Counted from the first letter of the stretch, positions 1 to 10,164 are shown. The stretch is 20,461 bases of DNA from Pseudomonadota bacterium (GCA_023431055.1 JAEYXX010000181.1:1-20461), one strand, 5' to 3'. A program made the numbers and translations. Notes: generated by a model not told the origin, from the letters alone.

Positions 1-5
1 CCTGC

Positions 6-1451
6 ATGCCTGCGGATTTCGGCATCCCCCACCTGTTCGCCTACCTGATCGCCACCATCCACGCCCTCGGCGTTCTGGCCGCGATACACGCCGTGCTCAC
101 CGTGCGCACGGCACAAGGCGCGCTGGCCTGGGGCCTGTCGCTGTTTTTCATGCCCTACCTGACGCTGCTGCCGTATCTGGTGTTCGGCCGCAGCCGTTTC
201 GACGCCTACGTCAAGGCACGGCGTCAGGCCGACAAGGAAATGCGCCATGCCATGGCCGAACAGGACTGGCGCCCCTGGGTCGAGGAGGCCAAGGCCGCGC
301 ACCTGTCTCCCGCCTATGACCGCCTGCGTGCACTGCCGCGTCTGTCGCACCTGCCCGGCCTGACCGGCAACCGCGTCGAACTGCTGATCGACGGCGAGGC
401 CACTTTCGAAGCGATCTTCAGTGCGCTGGCCAGTGCCCAGCAGACGATCCTGCTGCAATTCTTCATCATCCGTGACGACGCCCTCGGCCAGCGCCTGCGC
501 GACGTGCTGCTGGAGCGCGCTGGCGCTGGCGTACAGGTCCATGTGCTGTATGACGGTGTCGGCAGCCATGCGTTGCCGCGTTCCTATATCGACAGCCTGC
601 GCCGCGGTGGCGTACAGATACACGCCTTCCCCACACGCTCCGGGCTGTTCAATCGCTTCCAGCTGAATTTCCGCAATCACCGCAAGATCGTCGTGGTCGA
701 TGGCGAGATCGGTTTTCTCGGCGGGCTCAACGTCGGCATCGAATACCTTGGGCAGAAGCCGCCGCTGGCACCGTGGCGCGACACCCATGTCGAAGTGCGC
801 GGGCCGGTGGTGGCCAGCCTGCAGGAAGCTTTCGCCGAAGACTGGTACTGGGCCTGCAAACGCTTGCCACCGCTGCTGATGCCGAGCAAGCAGGACGAAC
901 CCGGCCTGCTCTGCCAGGTGGTCGCCAGCGGCCCGGCCGACCCGCAGGAGACCTGCTCGCTGCTGTTCGTCGAGGCGATTCATGCTGCACGCGAACGAGT
1001 CTGGCTGAGCAGCCCTTACTTCGTGCCCGACGAAGCCCTGTTCGCCGCCCTGCGCCTGGCGGTGATGCGCGGCGTGGATGTGCGCCTGCTGCTGCCGGCG
1101 CGACCAGACCATCACATCGTCTACGCAGCCTCCAGCCTGTATGCCTTCGAGGCCTTGCGCGCCGGCGTGCGTATCTTCCGATACCAACCGGGATTCCTTC
1201 ACCAGAAGGCCCTGCTGATCGACCACGACGCCTGCGTGCTGGGCAGCGCCAACCTGGACAACCGCTCCTTCCGCCTGAATTTCGAGGTCAGCCTGCTGAC
1301 CTTCGACGACGGTTTCAATGCTCAGGTGGCGGCCATGCTGGAGGACGACTTCAGCCGCTCGCGCGAGCTGGTCAACGCCGACCGGCGCAACCTGCACCGC
1401 CTGCAACAACTGGGCATGCGCGTAGCAAGGCTGATCTCGCCGATTCTCTGA
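6..1451 (+). CDS. cls: Cardiolipin synthase, two-HKD phospholipase D superfamily
   Basis: This 481-residue protein makes cardiolipin by transphosphatidylation between phospholipids at the inner membrane. Two hydrophobic segments (roughly residues 10-30 and 40-60) form the N-terminal anchor usual for bacterial ClsA. Both catalytic HxKx4D motifs are intact: H225/K227/D232, followed by [10 protein letters not shown], and H399/K401/D406, followed by the GSANLDNRS block. Length and order match the family (about 480 residues). The ATG lies five bases from the window edge, so its ribosome-binding site cannot be judged and a slightly earlier start is possible. The gene after it starts 123 nt downstream on the same strand and has its own possible promoter. 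The family call is firm; which cls paralogue this is cannot be decided here. Confidence 0.93.
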   Translation: MPADFGIPHLFAYLIATIHALGVLAAIHAVLTVRTAQGALAWGLSLFFMPYLTLLPYLVFGRSRFDAYVKARRQADKEMRHAMAEQDWRPWVEEAKAAHLSPAYDRLRALPRLSHLPGLTGNRVELLIDGEATFEAIFSALASAQQTILLQFFIIRDDALGQRLRDVLLERAGAGVQVHVLYDGVGSHALPRSYIDSLRRGGVQIHAFPTRSGLFNRFQLNFRNHRKIVVVDGEIGFLGGLNVGIEYLGQKPPLAPWRDTHVEVRGPVVASLQEAFAEDWYWACKRLPPLLMPSKQDEPGLLCQVVASGPADPQETCSLLFVEAIHAARERVWLSSPYFVPDEALFAALRLAVMRGVDVRLLLPARPDHHIVYAASSLYAFEALRAGVRIFRYQPGFLHQKALLIDHDACVLGSANLDNRSFRLNFEVSLLTFDDGFNAQVAAMLEDDFSRSRELVNADRRNLHRLQQLGMRVARLISPIL

Positions 1452-1500
1452 GGCCACGCACGGTGCCTGGTTTCGCCTGCTCAGGGCCCACACGGAAACT

Positions 1501-1529
1501 TTGAACGGGCCCGAAGGCGCAGCTATGGT
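1501..1529 (+). promoter_or_regulatory. Possible sigma-70 promoter for the solute-binding protein gene
   Basis: A TTGAAC box at 1501-1506 and a TATGGT box at 1524-1529 are separated by exactly 17 bases. Each matches the consensus at four of six positions. The predicted start of transcription (about 1536) lies some 40 nt before the ATG at 1575. GC-rich DNA produces matches like this by chance, so this is only a candidate. Confidence 0.35.
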
Positions 1530-1574
1530 TACCGAAGCGAGCCGCTGTTAGCCGTCAGCGAGACCCTGCCTGCC

Positions 1575-2306
1575 ATGAAAACACGCCCTGCCCTGCTGCT
1601 CAGTCTGTGCCTGTTCGTTCTGCCCGTCGTGGCGCAGGAAGAGATTCGCGTCGGCGTCGAACTGCAGCCCTATCAGCCTTACTCGGATGTACAGGGCGGT
1701 GAGTACCGCGGCTACGCCCGCGACCTGCTGGACGCCTTCGCTGCCGAGTCCGGCTATCGCTTCGTCTACACGCCGCTACCGGTTCGGCGCCTGCTCAGTG
1801 ATTTTCTCGCTGGCCGGGTCGATCTCAAGTTCCCCGACCATCCGCAATGGAACGCCGACCAGAAGGCGGGTCACACGGTGCTTTACAGCGATCCGGCAGC
1901 GCCCTACGTCGACGGCATTCTGGTCAAGCCGCAGCACCTCGGTCAGGGCATGCAGCGCATCGAGCTGCTTGGCACGCAGAACGGCTTCACACCCTGGCCG
2001 TATCTCTCCGAGATTCGCGGCGGGCGTATCCGTCTGATCCAGGCCAACCAGATCGAGTCGCTGCTGCGCATGGCCAGCAGCGACCGCGTCGACGCGGTCT
2101 ACCTCAACCCCAAGGTGGTGGCTCACCAGTTACGGCAGATGCGCATGGCGGCGAACAGTCTGGTTTTCGACCCAACGCTGCCGCACGTGGAAGATCATTA
2201 CTACCTGTCCAGCATCCACCACCCGCAGCTGATCGAGGCGTTCGATCGCTTCCTCGAACAGCGGGCCGAGCAGGTCGCGGCGCTGCGTTTACGCCACGGC
2301 TTGTGA
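1575..2306 (+). CDS. Periplasmic solute-binding protein, SBP family 3-like (orphan)
   Basis: This 243-residue protein begins with a clear signal peptide: a basic n-region (MKTR), a leucine-rich core and likely cleavage after about residue 20 (PVVA). The mature part starts EEIRVGVELQPYQPYSD and continues YRGYARDLLDAFAAESGYRFVYTPLPVRRLLSDFLAGRVDLKFP. That is the lobe-1 pattern of amino-acid-type (family 3) binding proteins, in which the protein samples a small solute. It is shorter than a transporter-grade family member (usually 250-280 residues). No permease or ATPase gene adjoins it, so it may be a stand-alone binding or sensory protein; the ligand cannot be read from sequence. The Shine-Dalgarno is weak. 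The last 18 nt overlap the end of the convergent PepSY gene. Confidence 0.75.
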   Translation: MKTRPALLLSLCLFVLPVVAQEEIRVGVELQPYQPYSDVQGGEYRGYARDLLDAFAAESGYRFVYTPLPVRRLLSDFLAGRVDLKFPDHPQWNADQKAGHTVLYSDPAAPYVDGILVKPQHLGQGMQRIELLGTQNGFTPWPYLSEIRGGRIRLIQANQIESLLRMASSDRVDAVYLNPKVVAHQLRQMRMAANSLVFDPTLPHVEDHYYLSSIHHPQLIEAFDRFLEQRAEQVAALRLRHGL

Positions 2307-3500
2307 GCCAGCGCGCTGGCGCTGTTCGGCGAGCACGCGCGAGCGACGTTTCCTGGCCCAGATCACCACGCCCGTCACGGACAGGCCGGCAACGGCCAAA
2401 CCGAGCAACGACACCAGGATACGTCCCGGCAGGCCGATGATGCGCCCCGAGTGCAACGGGAACTGCGCTTGCAGGAATATATCGCCGGCGCTGCCGGTGC
2501 CCGGTACATGCGCGCCGGCCAGCTCGCCACTGCGGCTGTCGACATAGAGCCAGGGATTGCCCAGCCCGGCGTCGCCGTGATCGTCACCGATCTCGTAGAA
2601 GCCGACGCCATACACGCCGAATTCCGCCGAATGGAACAGCCCGCCGGGAGGCGCGTCCCAGCCCAGCCTCCGCGCTTCGGCATCGGCTATGGCGATGGCC
2701 TGACGGCGGTCGATCAGCGGCACGATCTGCTGATCCAGGGTCACCGGCGTGCGGCTGGCGAAGGGGCTGGGCGTCAGCGGCGAGAACAGCTCGACCAGCG
2801 GACGCACCACCTGGCGCTCGAGGTTCATCGACACCGAGGTGACGGCCAGCACCAGCAACAACAGCCAGATCCACACGCCGCCGGAACGATGCAGGTCGAA
2901 ATTCAGCTTGTAGCCGCCCTGGCTCCAGCGAAAGGCGAACGACTTGCGCCAGCTGCGCAGATTGGGAAACGACAGCCACAGCGCGATCAGGCAATCGAGG
3001 CACCAGACGATGGCGACGATGCCGAAGAACAGCACGCCCAGTTCGATACCGAAGCCATCCGGAATATGCAGGCTGTAGTGCAGCTTGTAGAGAAACGGCA
3101 GCAGGTTCTCCCGACTCAGAGAGATCGCGCCCCATTCGCGCTGGCCCTGGATTTCGCCAGTGACCGGGTCGATACCGAGCTGGTTGAAGCCGAGCTCGAA
3201 GGCCTTGCCGGTAGCCGGGTCGATACGCGGATCGACGAAGATGCCCAGCGCATGGCCGGGCTCCAACGCCAGCGACATGAAGCTCACCTGCAGGCGCGGG
3301 TCGCGCGCCTCCAGAGCGTCCACCAGTTGCAGTGGGTCCTGCGCCTGCCCTTCGGTTTGCGCATCGAACAGGTGCGGGTTGAGCCATTCATCCAGTTCGT
3401 GATCCCAGGAAATGACAGCGCCGGTCAGGCCGGCGGTGAACAGGAACAGGGCGATGAACAGGCCGCACCAGCGGTGCAGCAATACCATGATCGGGCGCAT
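2289..3500 (-). CDS. PepSY-domain transmembrane protein (iron-regulated membrane protein family)
   Basis: This 403-residue inner-membrane protein has the layout of PepSY-associated TM (PiuB-like) proteins. A first membrane helix at about residues 10-30 starts from the typical LHRWCGLFIALFLFTAGLTG motif. A periplasmic PepSY segment follows, then two central helices (roughly 140-165 and 205-225), a second periplasmic region and a last helix near 355-380 with a basic tail. Family members lie beside TonB-dependent siderophore receptors and are thought to help reduce or release iron from siderophores; that role is inferred. The ATG is preceded by GAGAG six bases upstream. The gene follows the receptor gene by 50 nt containing a hairpin, so the two are probably cotranscribed. 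Its 3' end overlaps the convergent upstream gene by 18 nt. Confidence 0.85.
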   Translation of the reverse strand: MRPIMVLLHRWCGLFIALFLFTAGLTGAVISWDHELDEWLNPHLFDAQTEGQAQDPLQLVDALEARDPRLQVSFMSLALEPGHALGIFVDPRIDPATGKAFELGFNQLGIDPVTGEIQGQREWGAISLSRENLLPFLYKLHYSLHIPDGFGIELGVLFFGIVAIVWCLDCLIALWLSFPNLRSWRKSFAFRWSQGGYKLNFDLHRSGGVWIWLLLLVLAVTSVSMNLERQVVRPLVELFSPLTPSPFASRTPVTLDQQIVPLIDRRQAIAIADAEARRLGWDAPPGGLFHSAEFGVYGVGFYEIGDDHGDAGLGNPWLYVDSRSGELAGAHVPGTGSAGDIFLQAQFPLHSGRIIGLPGRILVSLLGLAVAGLSVTGVVIWARKRRSRVLAEQRQRAGSQAVA

Positions 3501-3522
3501 CGAATTCTCTCGTCGACCAGCA

Positions 3523-3544
3523 GGGCCGCCCTTCCGGGCGGCCC
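3523..3544 (-). terminator. Intercistronic hairpin between receptor and PepSY genes
   Basis: A perfect 9-bp G/C stem (3523-3531 with 3536-3544) closes a four-base loop that reads GGAA, a GNRA tetraloop, in the minus-strand transcript. It begins 6 nt after the receptor stop codon. No T-tract follows, so it is more likely a 3'-end stabiliser or partial attenuator between the two genes than a full terminator. Confidence 0.6.
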
Positions 3545-3550
3545 AGGCTA

Positions 3551-5689
3551 TCAGTATTTCCAGGTCAGGGTGGCACTGACGTTACGTGGAGCGCCGTAGT
3601 AGGCCTGGGACCAGTACAGGCTGTTCAGGTACTTCTCGTCGGTGAGGTTGTTCAGGTTGGCCGACACACTCCAGTTGGGGTCGATGTCGTAGCTGGCCAT
3701 CAGATCGACCACGGCGTAAGCCTTCTGCTTGGCGTCAGCGCTGCCGACTACCGTCTCACCGTCATTCTCATCCAGAAGCGGAACGGCGGTTTTGATGGCA
3801 TCCTGCCAACGCACGGCGGCACCGACCTTGAGCTTCTCCATACCCGGGATGCGGTAAGTAGCAGCCGTCTTGATCATGTGCTTGGGCGAATAGGTCACGG
3901 CATGCGAGCCATCGGCATTGGTGATGTCGACGAAGGTATAGCCGGCGCTGAGCTGCAGGCCTTCCAGCGGTTCACCGGAGAACTCCAGCTCGTAGCCTTC
4001 GCTGGTCAGGCCCTCAATGGCGCGGTAGTAGGCAACCGAACCTCTCATGCCGGCCTGCTCGGCGAAGTTGTCCTGCTCGGTACGAAACACCGCAAGGGAA
4101 ACGTTGACCTTGTCGTCGAACAATTCGCCCTTGATCCCGGCTTCGTAGTTCACACCTTCCAATGGTGCAAGGCGCGAACCCGTCACATCGTTCTTGGTCT
4201 GCGGCGTGAAGATTTCGGTGTAGCTGGCGTAGACCGAGTACTGATCAGTGATGTCGTAAACGATGCCCGCGTAGGGTACGACCTTGCCACTGTTCTTCGA
4301 CGACTTGGCCAGACCGTAGTTGGTGCCGTCGCTCTTCACGTCGATCACTCGAGCGCCGGTAATCAGGCTCAAGTCATCGGCCAGACTCCAGCGCGCAGCG
4401 CCGTAGACGCTCTTCATGCGATCGGTGAAGTCACTGCCGGCGCTGCCGTTGTCGTTACGTGGCTTCGGATAATTGCCGGTCCACTGCTCCAGCGGTGGCA
4501 GCATGGTGCCGGTGCTGGAGTCATACCAGGACAGGTCCTCAAGCTCGGAGCGTGACCAGCTGCCGCCCAAGGCCGCTTCGTGCTGACGACCACCCAGATT
4601 GAAAGGACCACTGGCCTCGAGATCGACGATCAGCTGTTTGTTCTTTTCGTTGTATTCGGACGGATAGGAATACAACCCAGCGCCGGTTTGTCGGTTCGGC
4701 GTGCCGTACATGTAGAACATCGAACCGTCGCTTTTCTTCTCCACACGGGTGACCACTGTCTTGGCCTGCCAGCCGTTATCGAAGGTGTGCGCCAGCTCGG
4801 CAAAGGTGCGGTTTTCCTGGTTGTCCCAATAGGCCCAATCGGTTGCGGTGCTGGTAGAGCGCGAGTAATCGGTCTTGCCGCCGTCCTGATAGACCAGTGG
4901 CAGTGCCCCCCACATCGGCGAGTTGGCATCACTGGTCTGCAGGGTGTGGCCGAGGGTGAAGACGGTGCGGTCGTCCAGATCGAACTCCAGAACGCCATGA
5001 AACACGTTCTTCTCGCGCGAGTAGCGGTCGAGGTAGGAGTTCTTGTTTTCGTTGGCGTACACCACGCGCCCACGCACCGTGCCGGCATCGTTGAGCGCGC
5101 CGGATACGTCGGTATCGATACGTCGCTTGTCCCAGGAGCCGGCGGTCAGGTCCACGCGCGCCTGCGGCACGGCGGTCGGTCGCTTGCGCACGAAGTTGAC
5201 CGTTGCCGACGGGTTGCCGGTGCCGGAAATCAGGCCGTTGGCACCGCGGATCACTTCCACGCGCTCGTACATCGAGGTGTCCAGATCGCCCTCGACGTTG
5301 CCGTAGACGAAGGGCACGGAGATGCCGTCGTACTGGAAGTTGGTGATGTCGAAGCCGCGGGCGGTGTAGTAGGTGCGATCCGTTTCGACTTCCTGTACCT
5401 GCACGCCCGGCACGGCCTTGAGCGCATCGTTGACACTGGTGAGCTTGAAGTCGCGCAGTTGGGCTCCGCTCAGGGTCGAAATCGACTGGGGCGTCTGCCG
5501 CGGGGTCAGGTCGAGCTTGGTCGCAGCGCTGCTGGGCGAGGATTTGTAGCTGTCGACCTCGGCCGCCGCACTATCGCCGACCACGGTCTGGGCATCGAGC
5601 TCGAGCTGCTCCTGCTCGCTGGCCACGGCATGGTTGAAACTGCAGGCGGCCGCAATCGCCACGGCCAGGTGGGTTCTTCTGCTGAACAA
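3551..5689 (-). CDS. TonB-dependent siderophore receptor, FhuE/FpvA-like
   Basis: This 712-residue outer-membrane receptor imports a ferric siderophore using TonB energy. From the chosen start it has a signal peptide (FSRRTHLAVAIAAACSFNHAVA), a TonB-box-like stretch (AQTVVG), and a plug domain with TPQSISTLSGAQL, RGFDITNFQYDG and the hallmark ERVEVIRGANGLISGTGNPSATVNFVRKRP. A 22-stranded-type barrel follows, with NLTDEKYL near the end and a terminal aromatic (TWKY). I chose the TTG at 5689 because a perfect AGGAGT lies eight bases before it and the signal peptide begins there. Starting at 5785 would add 32 residues with no signal character and would run through the promoter. No extra signalling (STN) domain is present, so it is not a FecA/FpvA-type transducer. 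The ligand is unknown; a hydroxamate-type siderophore is a guess from family resemblance. Confidence 0.9.
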   Translation of the reverse strand: MFSRRTHLAVAIAAACSFNHAVASEQEQLELDAQTVVGDSAAAEVDSYKSSPSSAATKLDLTPRQTPQSISTLSGAQLRDFKLTSVNDALKAVPGVQVQEVETDRTYYTARGFDITNFQYDGISVPFVYGNVEGDLDTSMYERVEVIRGANGLISGTGNPSATVNFVRKRPTAVPQARVDLTAGSWDKRRIDTDVSGALNDAGTVRGRVVYANENKNSYLDRYSREKNVFHGVLEFDLDDRTVFTLGHTLQTSDANSPMWGALPLVYQDGGKTDYSRSTSTATDWAYWDNQENRTFAELAHTFDNGWQAKTVVTRVEKKSDGSMFYMYGTPNRQTGAGLYSYPSEYNEKNKQLIVDLEASGPFNLGGRQHEAALGGSWSRSELEDLSWYDSSTGTMLPPLEQWTGNYPKPRNDNGSAGSDFTDRMKSVYGAARWSLADDLSLITGARVIDVKSDGTNYGLAKSSKNSGKVVPYAGIVYDITDQYSVYASYTEIFTPQTKNDVTGSRLAPLEGVNYEAGIKGELFDDKVNVSLAVFRTEQDNFAEQAGMRGSVAYYRAIEGLTSEGYELEFSGEPLEGLQLSAGYTFVDITNADGSHAVTYSPKHMIKTAATYRIPGMEKLKVGAAVRWQDAIKTAVPLLDENDGETVVGSADAKQKAYAVVDLMASYDIDPNWSVSANLNNLTDEKYLNSLYWSQAYYGAPRNVSATLTWKY

Positions 5690-5696
5690 GGGACGT

Positions 5697-5702
5697 ACTC
5701 CT
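5697..5702 (-). promoter_or_regulatory. Ribosome binding site fixing a TTG start
   Basis: AGGAGT on the minus strand sits eight bases upstream of the TTG at 5687-5689. No in-frame ATG nearby has a comparable site. This decides the start of the siderophore receptor. Confidence 0.75.
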
Positions 5703-5771
5703 GATGCGCTGTCGATAACCGCTGGCAGTCCCTTCGCAGCCGAGTGCCTCCCTGGCAGACATTTGCCAATC

Positions 5772-5790
5772 GCAAATGCAAACAATTAGC
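5772..5790 (-). promoter_or_regulatory. Candidate Fur box over the receptor transcription start
   Basis: The minus-strand 19-mer GCTAATTGTTTGCATTTGC matches the classical Fur consensus GATAATGATAATCATTATC at 11 of 19 positions. It lies immediately downstream of the predicted -10 box, where bound Fur-Fe(II) would block initiation. A weaker 10/19 match at 5821-5839 overlaps the -35 box. Confidence 0.5.
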
Positions 5791-5796
5791 GACAAG

Positions 5797-5825
5797 ATTC
5801 TTGCAGCAGGTATCCCTTCAGTCAA
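5797..5825 (-). promoter_or_regulatory. Sigma-70 promoter of the siderophore receptor
   Basis: On the minus strand, TTGACT (5820-5825, 5 of 6 to consensus) and AAGAAT (5797-5802, 4 of 6) are separated by exactly 17 bases, in a local AT-rich stretch unlike the surrounding DNA. The predicted start near 5790 gives a leader of about 100 nt to the TTG start. Candidate Fur boxes cover both ends of it. Confidence 0.6.
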
Positions 5826-5853
5826 TACGAATAATTTACATCTACGGCTGCAT

Positions 5854-6369
5854 TTATTTGCTTTTGAGGGTGCCGCAATCCGCACCGACCCAACGTGCTC
5901 GACTTTCCATGCTGCTCGGCTGGCCGTTGTAGGTGCCTTTGACCTGGGTGGTGAATTCCTTGTCGCTGACGAAACGCGTCTCCCCTTCACCCTGAGCATC
6001 CGGGCAGTTGAAGCGGAATTTCCACAGCGTCGCGCTGCGTTCGAGAATCTCGTTGCTGCAGCCGGAGTCAGGATCGTGCAGGGGGATTTCCTGAGCCTTG
6101 ATCTGCTCGGCGGTGAGGCACATCTGCACGCCACCGGCACCGAGTTTGATGCCCTGCTCGGCCATCATGTTCTCCATCATCTGCCGCTGTTCGGCCGGCA
6201 GGTTCTGCATCTGCGCCAGCATTTCCTCCATGCCGGGCATGGCCTGGCCACCCACCTGCATGTTGTGCGAGCTGACTTCCCAGACACCGGGCTGGAGATC
6301 CAGGGCGCTGGCCATGACGGGCGACAGGCAGAGAGCAAGCGGGAGGGCGAAGCGAAACAGAGGGCGCAT
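5854..6369 (-). CDS. DUF3617 domain-containing periplasmic protein
   Basis: This 171-residue protein has a signal peptide (MRPLFRFALPLALCLSPVMASA) and a mature part beginning LDLQPGVWEVSS, the typical opening of DUF3617 proteins. The middle is rich in methionine and glutamine (MPGMEEMLAQMQ, MMENMMAEQG). Four cysteines follow in MCLT, GCSN, NCPD and DCGT, suggesting disulfide pairs in the periplasm. No biochemical function is established for the family. The ATG at 6369 is preferred over one ten codons earlier because AGGAGA lies seven bases before it and the signal peptide begins there. It lies just upstream of the iron-uptake pair, but that pair has its own promoter, so a functional link is not implied. 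Confidence 0.8.
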   Translation of the reverse strand: MRPLFRFALPLALCLSPVMASALDLQPGVWEVSSHNMQVGGQAMPGMEEMLAQMQNLPAEQRQMMENMMAEQGIKLGAGGVQMCLTAEQIKAQEIPLHDPDSGCSNEILERSATLWKFRFNCPDAQGEGETRFVSDKEFTTQVKGTYNGQPSSMESRARWVGADCGTLKSK

Positions 6370-6422
6370 GGCAGGTCTCCTGGGCAGGTGGTTAGCCAAG
6401 CCTAGCAGACCCTAGATGAACA

Positions 6423-6455
6423 AAACCCCCACAGGCTCGCGCCGCATGGGGGTTT
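6423..6455 (-). terminator. Intrinsic terminator after the TAXI-TRAP operon
   Basis: An 8-bp stem (AAACCCCC at 6423-6430 with GGGGGTTT at 6448-6455) closes a 17-nt loop that contains a further GGC/GCC pairing. On the minus strand it is followed by a short T-rich run (TTTTGTTC); on the plus strand CCTTCTTTT follows, so it could act in both directions. It lies 55 nt after the DUF1850 stop and before the DUF3617 gene. Confidence 0.75.
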
Positions 6456-6510
6456 CCTTCTTTTGATCCGGCACTTGTGGCGCCGAGAGCATGGATTCGC
6501 TCTGGCGAAC

Positions 6511-6914
6511 CTAGCCCGCGTCAGCCGCGGGGGAGCTCAGCTCACAACTCCAGAGTTCCAACGCCGGCTGGCTCGCTTTTGGCGGGCCGAGCCAGTCGCT
6601 CATCGGGCGACAACGCTGGTCGATACACAGTTGGTAATCCCCGGCCTCAGGCGTACGCCCAACTCGCAGGGGTTGCAAAGGCGGTAGCTGACGCTGGTAG
6701 TGCCAGCTGCCATTGCGCAGTTCGGCGCCGTCGGGAATCTCCATGCCGGCACCGGAACCCTTGACCCGCGCCTCACCGAGCAGCAGCCCCTCGGTGGTGA
6801 CGCGGTAATCCTCTTCCCAGCGCACCTTCTCGATGGTGTGGGTCCAGGCCAGGGTGAAGGACGACGTGGGCAACTCTGCCCATACCGCGCCGGCCAACCC
6901 CAGGCAGAGGCCGA

Positions 6915-6918
<4 letters not shown>
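6511..6918 (-). CDS. DUF1850 domain-containing protein, TAXI-TRAP accessory
   Basis: This 135-residue product starts at a GTG whose last two bases and next base form the stop codon of the TRAP permease gene (GTGA overlap). An N-terminal hydrophobic stretch (IGLCLGLAGAVWA) looks like a signal peptide. The motif HTIEKVRWEEDYRV is the DUF1850 signature. Two cysteines (CIDQRC) could form a disulfide. DUF1850 genes recur next to fused TRAP permeases of the TAXI class, so a role in assembly or function of that transporter is a genomic-context inference; the family has no proven activity. A longer version starting at 6951 would lack a signal peptide at its N-terminus. The 4-nt overlap implies translational coupling to the permease. 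Confidence 0.85.
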
Positions 6919-8942
<2,024 letters not shown>

Positions 8943-9061
8943 GGAGTGCAAACCTCATGACTACTTCGATTGCGGTGACAGAGTCGCCAACAAAACCTAC
9001 CGTCCTTGAACGCCGGTTTTATTCGCGATTCTGGGGACTCTGCCCATTCCGGTCTTTGCGC

Positions 9062-9121
9062 TGTAGGAGCGGCTTCAGCCGCGATTTACTCGCGAACATC
9101 GCGGCTGAAGCCGCTCCTACA
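9062..9121. repeat. REP/BIME-like palindrome
   Basis: Two 24-nt arms (9062-9085 and 9098-9121) are perfect inverted complements around a 12-nt spacer. The core, reading GTAGGAGCGGCTTCAGCCGC, is of a type scattered through Pseudomonas genomes between genes. It lies between the TAXI and TRAP permease genes, where it would fold into a very strong hairpin in mRNA. One arm recurs exactly at 17160-17181. Confidence 0.9.
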
Positions 9122-9149
9122 AGAGCAGGGTTGGCGTGGATGCAGAGCG

Positions 9150-9179
9150 CTCTGGCCGCGACTCATGTCGCGGCCAGAG
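9150..9179 (-). terminator. Strong hairpin directly after the TAXI gene
   Basis: A perfect 13-bp stem (9150-9162 with 9167-9179) with a 4-nt loop starts six bases after the TAXI stop codon. No T-tract follows on the minus strand. The position fits a 3'-protective or attenuating element that would let the abundant binding protein be made in excess of the permease. Confidence 0.6.
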
Positions 9180-9185
9180 GCGACA

Positions 9186-10139
9186 TCACAGCGCGCCGGC
9201 TTCCTTGTAGAAGCGCTCGGCACCCGGGTGCAGCGGGATCGGCAGGTTCTTGGTGGCGCTTTCCAGCTTGATGTCCTGAGCGGCGGAGTGGGCGGTGCCC
9301 AGACGGCCGAGGTTGTCGAACATCAGCTTGGTCATCTGATAGGCCACTTCGTCGGAAACGCCTTCGTGGGTGACCAGGATGTTGGTGATGGCTACGGTGG
9401 GTACGTCGGCGTCCTGGCCGTCGTAAGTGCCGGCCGGGATGGTGGCGGCCTCATAGGCGGCGTTGTCGATCTTCGCGGTCACTTCAGCCGGGATGGCGAC
9501 GAAGCTGATCTTCATGGTCGAAGCCAGGTCACGAATGGCGGCCATACCCAGACCGGAGGACTGCAGAGTGGCGTCCAGCTGACGGTTCTTGATCAGCTCG
9601 ACCGACTCGGCGTACGGCAGGAACTCGACCTTGCCCATGTCCTTGTAGGTCAGGCCAGCGGCTTCGAAGATGGCGCGGGCGTTGAGCTCGGTGCCGGACT
9701 TCGGTGCGCCGACGGAGATGCGCTTGCCCTTGAGGTCTTCCAGAGTCTTGATGCCGGATTCGGCGTTGGCAACGATCTGGATGTAGTTCGGGTAGGTACC
9801 GGCGATGGCGCGGATCTTCTTCAGAGGTGCCTTGAAGCCGGCGTCTTCAACGCCATTCCAGGCATCGGCGACCGAGTCACCGAGGGCGAAGGCCAGCTCA
9901 CCGCGACCGGCCTGCAGCAGGTTGAGGTTTTCCACCGACGCCTTGGTCGCCTGCACCGAGGTCTTGGAGCCTTCGATGCCATTGCTGTACAGCTGCGACA
10001 GGGCCACGCCGATCGGGTAGTAGACGCCGCTGGTGCCGCCGGTGAGCACGTTGATGAAGGTCGGGGCAGCGAGCACTGCGGTGCTGGCAGTGATGGCCGC
10101 AGCAGCGGCGAACAGGCTGATTTTCTTGGTCAGTCGCAT
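9186..10139 (-). CDS. TAXI family TRAP transporter solute-binding protein
   Basis: This 317-residue periplasmic protein captures the substrate for the adjacent fused permease. It has a signal peptide (MRLTKKISLFAAAAAITASTAVLA) and the TAXI-family opening FINVLTGGTSGVYYPIGVALSQL. Further family blocks are QATKASVENLNLLQAGRGELAFALGDSVADAW, KKIRAIAGTYPNYIQIV and GKRISVGAPKSGTELNARAIFEAAGL. The ATG has GGAGA seven bases upstream. Studied TAXI proteins bind dicarboxylates or amino acids such as glutamate or alpha-ketoglutarate. A DctB/DctD-like regulator directly upstream supports an acidic organic solute, but the exact ligand is not readable. A sigma-54 promoter candidate lies about 260 nt upstream, and the leader holds a small ORF and a duplicated A-rich element. 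Confidence 0.93.
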   Translation of the reverse strand: MRLTKKISLFAAAAAITASTAVLAAPTFINVLTGGTSGVYYPIGVALSQLYSNGIEGSKTSVQATKASVENLNLLQAGRGELAFALGDSVADAWNGVEDAGFKAPLKKIRAIAGTYPNYIQIVANAESGIKTLEDLKGKRISVGAPKSGTELNARAIFEAAGLTYKDMGKVEFLPYAESVELIKNRQLDATLQSSGLGMAAIRDLASTMKISFVAIPAEVTAKIDNAAYEAATIPAGTYDGQDADVPTVAITNILVTHEGVSDEVAYQMTKLMFDNLGRLGTAHSAAQDIKLESATKNLPIPLHPGAERFYKEAGAL

Positions 10140-10151
10140 GGAAGTATCTCC

Positions 10152-10164
10152 GTCGTTGTTATGG
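10152..10164 (-). promoter_or_regulatory. A-rich element copy 1, possible Hfq/Crc site before the TAXI gene
   Basis: The minus-strand 13-mer CCATAACAACGAC sits directly before the GGAGA of the TAXI gene. An identical copy lies at 10344-10356. AACAACGA differs by one base from the AAnAAnAA motif bound by Hfq with Crc in Pseudomonas catabolite repression, and the position beside the ribosome-binding site is the usual one. The functional reading is inferred. Confidence 0.4.
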
